Assembly (NCBI GenBank): GCA_023248785.1
Contig: JAHFDX010000021.1
Coordinates: forward strand, 1-14,885
Length of the DNA: 14,885 nt
From: Myxococcales bacterium
Lineage (GTDB): Bacteria > Myxococcota_A > Polyangia > Polyangiales > Polyangiaceae
Direction of reading: 5' to 3'
The notes beneath the pieces are model-generated. The model was not told the origin of the DNA. It saw only the letters and a program-made list of their open reading frames with translations, and did not search any database. A program made the position numbers and the translations under genes. This document shows, one piece after another, positions 8,308-14,617 of this stretch. Every line of letters starts with the position of its first letter. Position 1 is the first letter of the stretch.

Positions 8308-8810
8308 GTCTCCCCTAAAAAACGCCCGTTTACCGCAAGTTTGGTCACTTGATTGATAAGTGCTTGTTTCGAGATGCGCTTTGGTAGGTATCGAACGATG
8401 ACGTTGCGATCACGGCATCCATTCGCGGAGTCCCACATTACAAGCTCGATGCCCGCGTTTTCGTAGAGCTCCAGCGCAAACCGCTCCTCGCAGGCGCTCC
8501 CCGATCCAAGATCGACTTGCGCATGCAACATCGCGCGCGGTTCGTCGCAATCGACGGCATTGTCAAAGGTTGGCGTACGCACGTCGAACATCTCGGCGGC
8601 GCATCCGCCGAGGTTCAAGGTAAACGCAAGCGACGCGACGCGACGCGAAGACAAGAATTCATGGCCACCCCTCAGACGACCGTAGGCGGGCACCTTATTC
8701 CCGGGAGATAGAACATGCAAGGAGCCCCGATCGTAGACATGCAGGAGTTGTGGCGCTTCGGAATTCGGAAATAGCCTGACGCGGTGAGAGATTCCCCCGT
8801 GATGACTCAT
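8304..8810 (-). CDS. cysteine-containing protein of unknown function, probably 5'-truncated
   Basis: I do not recognise this gene. From ATG 8810 it gives 168 residues. The visible core starts around RGGHEFLSSRRVASLAFTLN, with four cysteines (about residues 70, 88, 107, 132), and ends in a basic helical part, RYLPKRISKQALINQV. Four spaced cysteines suggest a disulphide-bonded exported protein, yet no signal peptide is present in this frame. The region directly upstream is the antisense of a decayed IgGFc-type fragment, so the original 5' end may have been lost. A longer reading from 8879 would add only antisense of that fragment and is not supported. The stop overlaps the ATG of the HEAT-repeat gene, so it is the first surviving gene of a coupled three-gene operon. 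No ribosome binding site is evident. Confidence 0.6.
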   Translation of the reverse strand: MSHHGGISHRVRLFPNSEAPQLLHVYDRGSLHVLSPGNKVPAYGRLRGGHEFLSSRRVASLAFTLNLGGCAAEMFDVRTPTFDNAVDCDEPRAMLHAQVDLGSGSACEERFALELYENAGIELVMWDSANGCRDRNVIVRYLPKRISKQALINQVTKLAVNGRFLGET

Positions 8811-8825
8811 TGCAACCGGTGCGCG

Positions 8826-8920
8826 TTCCCGGAGCGCCAACGTCGTTGTCTCCGGGAACTGTCGCCACGTTTGAGTCAACGAGGCGGTTCATCGTTCGCA
8901 GTCAGGACGCGGCGCATCCT
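8826..8920 (+). repeat. direct repeat A, copy 2
   Basis: This is the partner of 3891-3985, in the same orientation about 4.9 kb away, with 85 of 95 bases identical by hand alignment. Confidence 0.85.
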
Positions 8921-8921
8921 T

Positions 8922-8973
8922 CGGAAACGTGGCGACCCTCAACGAAGTCGTCGTGCCCGCGGTTCCGCGTTGA
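8922..8973 (+). repeat. direct repeat B, copy 2
   Basis: This is the partner of 4372-4423, with 50 of 52 bases identical and ending at the same TGA. It is joined almost directly to repeat A copy 2, with one base between. Confidence 0.88.
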
Positions 8974-8979
8974 CGCGCG

Positions 8980-9555
8980 TTACTTTTGGTCCATGCGCTG
9001 TGACAGTTTGTACGAAAACGAGCGGAACGCGGACTCGGGCGTGGTGCTGATGATGTACACCGTCTCCGCTTCCTTCCGGTTGGACGGAACGAGCCACTCG
9101 CTCAATCCGGCATTCGCATCCCATGGCATTCGGATGCCCGACTCCTTGACCAGGGTGAGTTCTTTTTTTCCCGGTGCGAGCTCGAAGCTGCAGAGGAGCG
9201 CATTCGCGCCAGCAGTTCCTTTCGCGGTTTTTTCAAAGGCGATGGCGTTCGGCCCCACGGTGTTCGCCGGCTTGTACACACCAAACACTCCGCCATTCAT
9301 GAAGTTCCAAGGCGAGAATTTTCCCGTCGCGCTCCCACCAAGCGGAATGACGCTCGCCAGTGCGATGGGAGCTGGAGACACGACGCCCGATTTCGGGTTC
9401 GCTTTAATAAGGACGTCGGTGGCGATTCGCAGCATGACCGAGTCCGTGCAGCGAGTCTGCCCGCGGTATTTGACGCCCAGCTCATCCGCAGATGCTTCTC
9501 TGGACACTGTCCAAAAAAGCACGGCTCCACCAAAAATGGCCCGAAAAATCCTCAT
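8980..9555 (-). CDS. small exported protein of unknown function
   Basis: This 191-residue product has a clear signal peptide (MRIFRAIFGGAVLFWTVSREASA, cleavage near residue 23). The mature part is Gly/Ala/Pro-rich, with alternating hydrophobic stretches that suggest mostly beta structure and two cysteines (TRCTDS and LLCSFEL) that could pair. I recognise no family motif. It starts 71 bases after the stop of the YHYH-domain lipoprotein gene on the same strand and could be its operon partner or have its own promoter. Its stop lies only 6 bases beyond the decayed IgGFc fragment on the opposite strand. No strong ribosome binding site is visible before the ATG. The signal peptide, intact frame and codon use like its neighbours support a real gene. 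Confidence 0.75.
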   Translation of the reverse strand: MRIFRAIFGGAVLFWTVSREASADELGVKYRGQTRCTDSVMLRIATDVLIKANPKSGVVSPAPIALASVIPLGGSATGKFSPWNFMNGGVFGVYKPANTVGPNAIAFEKTAKGTAGANALLCSFELAPGKKELTLVKESGIRMPWDANAGLSEWLVPSNRKEAETVYIISTTPESAFRSFSYKLSQRMDQK

Positions 9556-9626
9556 GACGAAGATGTACGGCGGAGCTCAGTAAACCTTTAGCGATCCCGG
9601 TCGATCCGGCCAATTCCAAGCACCGC

Positions 9627-10544
9627 CTAGTTGCAGCCGGTGCAGGTTCCCGGTGCCCCCTTGTACGTACCCGTCGTGAGAAACCACGCTTTCGTTCCAA
9701 CCGTGGCCGGGGCCGTGCTGGTCTGAAGATTCACATGGTAGTGGTAGACAGCGGTCGTGCTGTCCGGTGTAGCGGACGTGTGGCCACCGTTCGTATCGAG
9801 CGTGGGCACGGTGCCATCCTTGTCGAGGCGGCCGTAAATAAAGTAACCATCGCGCATGACACCAATGAGGTTGCTGTCGTTGGACGAGATCGAATACGGC
9901 TCCGCGTGATAGTGGTAGCGACCCCCTGGCGCGGGATGACCTTGGCATGGGTCGAACGAACCCGCCTCCAAGAAAATGTCGTCGCCTGGCGCTGCCACGT
10001 TGTCGAAAATCTCGACGCCATTGATCGCGACTCCAACTACGCCAAAACCCATGGCCTGCCCTGTGGTGCTCGGCGACAATGGGATGGACATCGACAGCGT
10101 TTGCGCCGAAATCGAGTTTGGATCTGGAAAGGTAGTCGTGTACTTCGTGTAACATGCGTCGGTCGATGAAAAATAGTTGCTCTTGTAATCGGGTTGACTG
10201 TCCGCCCCGACCGTCACGTTGCTTCCAGATTTTGTGAGCGCCACGCGGCACGAAAAATTGAGCCACGCGCCACCAAGGCCCTGCGACATGCGCAAGGCCT
10301 GACACGACGAAACATCGCGCGTCACGAGCGTGCACTCGCTGGTGACCGTTGTGGTGGCTGTTGTGTTCGTCGCGAGGGAACACATCGTTCCCGTGTCAAT
10401 TGCCCCATCCGTTTTTTTGCCCGAGTCGGGCACTTCCGCGTCGCCAGCCCCGCCATCGGAAGACGCGAGGGCAGCCGCATCAGACGAGCATCCGAGCAAG
10501 AATTCCACACTCGAAACAAGGACGACTCTCATCGCATATCGCAT
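9627..10544 (-). CDS. YHYH-domain lipoprotein
   Basis: This is a 305-residue lipoprotein: the signal ends in LLGC with Cys 19 as lipid attachment point, followed by an Asp/Ser/Gly-rich linker to about residue 50. The rest fits the YHYH-protein family (PF14240). It has GVAINGVEIFDN at 171-182, the paired motifs RYHYH at 209-213 and VYHYH at 266-270, and GVMRDGYFIYGR at 228-239 with GGH at 253-255. The histidine clusters suggest metal binding, but the family's biochemical role is not established. Translation may start at ATG 10544 or at ATG 10532, and both keep the lipoprotein signal. The PadR-type regulator gene ends 12 bases upstream, so the two are probably co-transcribed. Several cysteines in the mature part, including the terminal CTGCN, suggest disulphides. 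Confidence 0.88.
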   Translation of the reverse strand: MRYAMRVVLVSSVEFLLGCSSDAAALASSDGGAGDAEVPDSGKKTDGAIDTGTMCSLATNTTATTTVTSECTLVTRDVSSCQALRMSQGLGGAWLNFSCRVALTKSGSNVTVGADSQPDYKSNYFSSTDACYTKYTTTFPDPNSISAQTLSMSIPLSPSTTGQAMGFGVVGVAINGVEIFDNVAAPGDDIFLEAGSFDPCQGHPAPGGRYHYHAEPYSISSNDSNLIGVMRDGYFIYGRLDKDGTVPTLDTNGGHTSATPDSTTAVYHYHVNLQTSTAPATVGTKAWFLTTGTYKGAPGTCTGCN

Positions 10545-10556
10545 CGCGACGTCGTA

Positions 10557-11120
10557 TCACGACTCCGAACGAGTCTTTCGGCTGCCTTGCTCCCTCTTTA
10601 GCTCTCGCTTGAGCCAACGAATTTTCTGCTGCTGCTGGAGAATCCCCAAATCGAGAACGGCGATGCGATGCAAGTCGACCTTTCGACGAACAAGCTTCGC
10701 CCGAATCTCCGAAAAAACATGAAACTTGTGCTCGGCCGCACGTTTTTGGTTCTCGAGCTTGCGAACAATGCCGCTTGAATCCACCAACTTAAAGAAAATG
10801 CACTTTGCGAGAAACGGATGACCTACAAAAAAAGCGTAGGTGATCTCGTCTTCCTCATCCTGGTCACCCTCAAGCCACGCGCGAAACCATGCCTCGCCCT
10901 TCCTCGTAGGGAACAGCACGTGGCGCGGAGGCCCTCCCTCCCCTTCAACGACTTTCTTCTTCACAAACCCATCCTTGGTGAGCTTGGCCAAGAGCGGATA
11001 AAGGATGCCGTCGTTTACTTGGCCCTCGCGCCCAAGCGCCGGGGACAGCGCTTGTTTCAACTCGTACCCGTGCATGGGACGTTCGAGCAAAAACCCGACG
11101 ATGGCGTACTTGAGCGACAT
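10557..11120 (-). CDS. PadR-family transcriptional regulator
   Basis: The first 85 of 187 residues form the PadR winged helix-turn-helix: MSLKYAIVGFLLERPMHGYE, then ALGREGQVNDGILYPLLAKL for the recognition helix and GGPPRHVLFPTRKG for the wing. The C-terminal half is helical and charged, ending in a basic coiled-coil-like tail (KIRWLKRELKREQG), as expected for the dimerisation part of a PadR protein. Such proteins repress neighbouring genes and usually respond to small aromatic or toxic compounds, but the ligand is unknown here. The gene follows the AttH/CrtC-like gene by 68 bases and precedes the YHYH lipoprotein by 12 bases on the same strand, so either or both may be its targets. A GTGT(N5)ACAC inverted repeat lies upstream. 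Confidence 0.9.
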   Translation of the reverse strand: MSLKYAIVGFLLERPMHGYELKQALSPALGREGQVNDGILYPLLAKLTKDGFVKKKVVEGEGGPPRHVLFPTRKGEAWFRAWLEGDQDEEDEITYAFFVGHPFLAKCIFFKLVDSSGIVRKLENQKRAAEHKFHVFSEIRAKLVRRKVDLHRIAVLDLGILQQQQKIRWLKRELKREQGSRKTRSES

Positions 11121-11173
11121 ACGAGATCGCTACCGGTTATGCCTCATCGTGAACAGCCTGTCGATAAGGCCGA

Positions 11174-11186
11174 GTGTATCGGACAC
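11174..11186. promoter_or_regulatory. candidate operator for the PadR-type regulator
   Basis: GTGTATCGGACAC is an inverted repeat with 4-base arms (GTGT/ACAC) around five bases. It is about 54 bases upstream of the regulator's ATG and just beyond the stop of the AttH/CrtC-like gene. PadR operators are often short interrupted palindromes of similar composition. Arms this short can arise by chance. Confidence 0.25.
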
Positions 11187-11188
11187 GG

Positions 11189-12256
11189 TTACGAATTAGA
11201 GCGTTCGCCAAAATAAAGAAGCTCCCACACAGCGTCGCCGTCGATCTTCTCTTTAGGCACGCTTCCGACGCGTCGCTCGAGTACCACGTCACCCCCAAAC
11301 CGCATGTACGCACCGCCGGGTGCAAAGTCGACAGTATATAGATTTTGCTTGCGTCGGAACGTGACCGCGAACTGGTCGTCGTTATGTTGAAATCGATACG
11401 ACAGGTGGTTGTTCACGAGGATACCCGTTTCGGAGTGAGGCGACCTTTCTCCCGCCACAAACTCAAGCTTGTTTTCATTTGCGGCAATCATTTCGCCTCC
11501 CTTGCCCAGCATGAACGACGTGATGACTTCGCCCCCGTACGACTTCGCGGCGACAAACATGAGGGCCAGCACTGTGTAGTCGCCACAGCAGGCGCGCGCC
11601 CAGTACCAATGGTCAACGATCTTTCGTAACGACGTGTTGCCCCAGTTGTGATCGTGGTACGCAGTTCCGGACAGCGCCATCGTCTCGTCGCCAACGCGCA
11701 GGCTGGCATGTGCACGCCCCTTTGGGACGGCAGGGAACCATCCAACAAACAATTCCTCTTTCTCGCCGAAGAATATGTGGCCGGTTGCGGGCCTGAAGGG
11801 TGCAAAGTCAGAAACCAATTCGACATCGGCCATAACATCGTCGATTTCAACGTGGACCTTGTAGCTCTTGAGATCGCCAACGAAGGTGTTGTTGCCAACC
11901 CGCACGTCGCACTGCTCGCGAGATGCCGCAAATGATTCTGGTGACGCCAAGAAAGCTCGCTCAACATGCGTGCCGTCCGGGCGGTCGAGAAGGAATGACA
12001 CGAACGGCATGAGCGGTCGCGACGCCGCAACGTTCGGGGGCTTTGTATAGAACGTAATGATGAGTTTCGACCCATCGTCGAGATGGCAGTCTAAGTACCA
12101 CCACTCGAAACTGCCTTGGGCGGCGTTCGTTCGGAGACCATCCTCCATAACGTTGATCACGCCCTCGGTAAGACCAAGGCGGTCGTAGTGCCTTTGTTGA
12201 TTACCCAGCGCCATTTGCATGTGTGACTCCATAGAACCTAGAACATAGGGAGTCAT
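11189..12256 (-). CDS. AttH/CrtC-like lipocalin-fold protein
   Basis: This protein of up to 355 residues carries the two hallmarks of the CrtC/AttH (hydroxyneurosporene synthase-like) family: FEWWYLDCHLDDGSKL at about 50-65 and AYHDHNWGN at about 199-207. The rest alternates as in a double lipocalin-like barrel. Relatives include carotenoid 1,2-hydratase and cyclase-like enzymes of natural-product pathways, and many are uncharacterised. No signal peptide is seen, so it is probably cytoplasmic. Candidate starts are ATG at 12256, 12232 and 12220, and none has a strong ribosome binding site. The homologous region begins well after all three. It lies 63 bases downstream of the MmgE/PrpD-like gene and just upstream of the PadR gene on the same strand. 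No carotenoid genes are in the window, so a CrtC role is not supported. Confidence 0.85.
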   Translation of the reverse strand: MTPYVLGSMESHMQMALGNQQRHYDRLGLTEGVINVMEDGLRTNAAQGSFEWWYLDCHLDDGSKLIITFYTKPPNVAASRPLMPFVSFLLDRPDGTHVERAFLASPESFAASREQCDVRVGNNTFVGDLKSYKVHVEIDDVMADVELVSDFAPFRPATGHIFFGEKEELFVGWFPAVPKGRAHASLRVGDETMALSGTAYHDHNWGNTSLRKIVDHWYWARACCGDYTVLALMFVAAKSYGGEVITSFMLGKGGEMIAANENKLEFVAGERSPHSETGILVNNHLSYRFQHNDDQFAVTFRRKQNLYTVDFAPGGAYMRFGGDVVLERRVGSVPKEKIDGDAVWELLYFGERSNS

Positions 12257-12306
12257 TCCATATATTCGAGGTATTTGCCAGGCGATGGTTCTTCGGTGGC
12301 GGTGCT

Positions 12307-12320
12307 GAGCCTTCCGGCTC
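12307..12320. repeat. small hairpin at the end of the MmgE/PrpD-like gene
   Basis: GAGCC and GGCTC form a 5-bp stem with a 4-base loop, touching the TAG stop at 12320-12322. No T run follows on the minus strand, so it is not called a terminator. The rest of the 63-base gap shows no other structure I can support. Confidence 0.25.
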
Positions 12321-13909
12321 TATTTCACCGGGCGGGCAACGTGTGAAATTGCTTCGCTCATATCGAGGCTCATCAGCGAATCCCACCAGGCAGAAGCCGC
12401 GGACATCTCCACGACACCGTTTGCCGCTCGCAAAAATTTCGCCTTGATACGTTCATCGGAGCCTGCATCGGCGAAAGCACCCACAGGGAGATCTTGTCGC
12501 TCTGTAAACGAACGCCCATCGCGCAACCGCAATGAAACCCGTGATGGGAAATACAGTGGGATCCCTCGCGCATCGAGCAACTCATTGGGCTGGGTCTCAC
12601 GCCGCATCGCGCTCCGCAAGACGGTGCGAAGGTCGTCCACGGACAGCGCTGTCGCGTGATACTCGCGACGGTAACTTCTCGCAATGCGTGCGAGATCTGA
12701 GACGCGAAGGCTGCGAATCGTGTCACGACCCGTCTCGAGCGACATGGCGCTCTGAACCACACGCGCTGACAAGAGTGGATCGTGAACAAGCGCGATTCGT
12801 TCGCCGAGGGACCGAATCGTAGATTCGTTGCTCGCTATCGCAGACGGTTCAAGATCATCCGTTGTAAGGTGCCCCCGCAACAACATCAATGCTGCAAGCA
12901 TTCGCAGATCGAACGTCACGCCAATGGGCGTGAGAGGTTCGCCCCGGCCATACCCTGCTGAAAATCGGCTTACTTCGACTGCGAGTTTTGTCGACTCGAT
13001 GGTGACATTCTCGATGTCGCCAACAGCGAGAGAACCCGTCTGTTTGAGAATTCGTTCAATCGCTGTGCATGCTGTCTGGTGATAAAAGCACCCTGGATAC
13101 GTCTTGCATGCAAGCGTGGATGTGACCCACGTAGTGCCAAGCCCTCCCAGCATGTTCCGCAACGGCAGGAACGAAAACCGATTCCAAAATCCACGCGCGT
13201 CATCGAGAACGCGCGGATCGCCCGTCATGCCAGCGCGTGCGAGATACGTCGCCTGGATTCCACTGCATGTGGGCGTAGCCGCGGTGAGCAACTTGCTCGT
13301 AGGCCGCATGAATCCGGGTTGAAGCGGAAAGTTCGGTTGGTAGAGCGCGATGGAAAGTGCGTGCAACGTTTGCTCATTACCCAAACCAAGCAGCTTCGCG
13401 GTTGCACCAGCCGCACCCAGGAGGTGAATGAACGACCACATCTGGCCATTAAGCGGACCAAAAAAACTCGACGCTCCTAGGCGCCCACCGATTTCATTCG
13501 CCACGATGATCGCAAGCAGAAGATCGCCAAACGACTTTCCTTCGTGCTCGGCAACAGCGAGCGACGCGAACACCGCGGAATGACCGGTGTGGCCCATCCA
13601 CACGATGTCATCAAAGTCGTGCACCATCGACGCCGAGGCGTTTGCGAGCACGGCGTCTAGAATCGGCCGTTTCTTTCCATCGAGCAGCGTCGTCGCGCCC
13701 TTGCCCTTGCCACCGATCGCATCCAGCGCGCCAATGACCTCGTGTGCCTCCGGCGCGTTATGTGAGGCCAACGCAGCAGCAAGCATGTTGGCCAGTTGGA
13801 GTCGCGCAGCGTGCAGAACGGAGGCCGGCACCTGGTTCAATGAAACCGTATCGATCCAGTTCGCCAGCGCGCGCAGATCACGATCGGGGGGCATAGGGTT
13901 TGAACTCAT
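12320..13909 (-). CDS. MmgE/PrpD-family protein (2-methylcitrate dehydratase / cis-aconitate decarboxylase type)
   Basis: From ATG 13909 the protein has 529 residues, close to or slightly above the usual family length. That ATG has AAAAGG about nine bases upstream, and the family N-terminal helix (LANWIDTVSLNQVPASVLHA) follows directly. The longer frame to 14125 would add 72 residues that run into the preceding lipoprotein gene. Family signatures are NASASMVHDFDD (about 90-101), GHTGHS (about 106-111) and CKTYPGCFYHQTA (about 268-280). These supply Asp, His, Lys and His at places comparable to the active site of cis-aconitate decarboxylase. The family acts on tricarboxylate-type acids by dehydration or decarboxylation in the cytoplasm. 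The substrate here is not determined, and no prpB/prpC-like genes are in the window. It probably forms a unit with the AttH/CrtC-like gene. Confidence 0.88.
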   Translation of the reverse strand: MSSNPMPPDRDLRALANWIDTVSLNQVPASVLHAARLQLANMLAAALASHNAPEAHEVIGALDAIGGKGKGATTLLDGKKRPILDAVLANASASMVHDFDDIVWMGHTGHSAVFASLAVAEHEGKSFGDLLLAIIVANEIGGRLGASSFFGPLNGQMWSFIHLLGAAGATAKLLGLGNEQTLHALSIALYQPNFPLQPGFMRPTSKLLTAATPTCSGIQATYLARAGMTGDPRVLDDARGFWNRFSFLPLRNMLGGLGTTWVTSTLACKTYPGCFYHQTACTAIERILKQTGSLAVGDIENVTIESTKLAVEVSRFSAGYGRGEPLTPIGVTFDLRMLAALMLLRGHLTTDDLEPSAIASNESTIRSLGERIALVHDPLLSARVVQSAMSLETGRDTIRSLRVSDLARIARSYRREYHATALSVDDLRTVLRSAMRRETQPNELLDARGIPLYFPSRVSLRLRDGRSFTERQDLPVGAFADAGSDERIKAKFLRAANGVVEMSAASAWWDSLMSLDMSEAISHVARPVK

Positions 13910-13991
13910 CGCGATGGACCTTTTATCAGCGCATACATGGGAACGAAAACCAACCCGGTTCGTAGGGAGCAATCTCGCATGACCCGTAGCT

Positions 13992-14588
13992 CTACCTCTG
14001 CACCAGCGTGATTCGTGGCTTGCCCGCCGTCCTGCAGATACCGGGATCGTCGGTCTCAATAACCAAACGATTGAGGCCACCTTGCACCGACGTAATGGTA
14101 ACAGCCCGATCGCCTTTACGGTCACCGATCACGCACGGCGCGTCGCCTGGAGCAAACGTGCAACTCGTGGGCATGCAAGAGTCAATTCCCTTGTAGCTCG
14201 CCGTGACCTGCCCAAGAGCAGCCGAAAACTCGACCGCTTCGGTTTCGCTGCAGGTCGAGGATGAGTACTTGAAGTCTGCGCGACATCCCCCCGTGACCGC
14301 ATCGGTGATGGTGATTGTTTCGGTTGGGATCACCGCCTTCCAAGACGCCGTGATGTCGACAGTGCCACAGAAGTACGTCTCGAGGTCGTACGTGCCTGTA
14401 ACTCCACAGCGACCGGCATCACCTACCCCGCCTTCGATAGTCCCCGTATCAATGGTCGCAGAATCAACGGGCGTGCTATCCGTTGCGGCGTCGGTCGAGG
14501 AGCCAGCATCGACACCACTATCGGACGGAGCGACGGAAGACGAACAAGCGACAAATGAACCAACGAGCACCATTGAAGAGACACGCAT
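13992..14588 (-). CDS. small cysteine-containing lipoprotein of unknown function
   Basis: The 198-residue product begins MRVSSMVLVGSFVACSSS, a lipoprotein signal with Cys 15 as the anchor. An Asp/Ser/Thr-rich low-complexity linker follows to about residue 58. The folded part (about 60-198) has paired cysteines (CGVTGTYDLETYFCG, GGCRADF, SSTCSE, DSCMPTSC, DAPC, GICR) and alternating beta-type segments, which suggests a disulphide-stabilised beta domain on the cell surface or in the periplasm. I recognise no named family. It lies 82 bases before the MmgE/PrpD-like start and 29 bases after the preceding gene's stop, all on the minus strand. The linker resembles those of the other lipoproteins in this window. 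No ribosome binding site is evident at the ATG. Confidence 0.8.
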   Translation of the reverse strand: MRVSSMVLVGSFVACSSSVAPSDSGVDAGSSTDAATDSTPVDSATIDTGTIEGGVGDAGRCGVTGTYDLETYFCGTVDITASWKAVIPTETITITDAVTGGCRADFKYSSSTCSETEAVEFSAALGQVTASYKGIDSCMPTSCTFAPGDAPCVIGDRKGDRAVTITSVQGGLNRLVIETDDPGICRTAGKPRITLVQR

Positions 14589-14617
14589 GGGCGAAAACTA
14601 GCACGCAAGGTTGTTGG

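Larger units (their letters stand above)
8806..8973 (+). pseudogene. remnant of a second IgGFc-binding-family gene with an internal deletion
   Basis: This plus-strand fragment matches two separate parts of the pseudogene at 2670-4423. Bases 8826-8920 match 3891-3985, and 8922-8973 match 4372-4423 up to the TGA. The roughly 386 bases that separate these parts in the first copy are missing. The first part still reads PGAPTSLSPGTVATFES in one frame and the tail reads GNVATLNEVVVPAVPR in another, so the join also shifts the frame. Homology becomes weak before 8826 and cannot be followed beyond about 8806. No start codon or signal peptide survives, so it cannot make a useful product. It lies between the truncated gene at 8304-8810 and the end of the gene at 8980-9555. 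Confidence 0.85.

Noticed and set aside
8811..8879. Longer start of the cysteine-containing protein at 8879
   Set aside because: The added 23 codons are antisense to the decayed IgGFc fragment and provide no signal peptide.
8810..9583. Plus-strand 257-codon frame starting in the IgGFc fragment
   Set aside because: Only the first 37 or so codons match the IgGFc family. After the deletion join the frame is wrong and runs antisense through the signal-peptide gene at 8980-9555.
9577..10383. 268-codon minus-strand frame overlapping the YHYH gene
   Set aside because: It is a shifted frame of the same strand. The other frame has the lipoprotein signal and YHYH motifs, while this one has only Arg/His/Trp-rich sequence.
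13910..14125. 72-residue N-terminal extension of the MmgE/PrpD-like protein
   Set aside because: It overlaps the end of the lipoprotein gene at 13992, is rich in Arg/Ser/Cys without family similarity, and ATG 13909 has a reasonable ribosome binding site.
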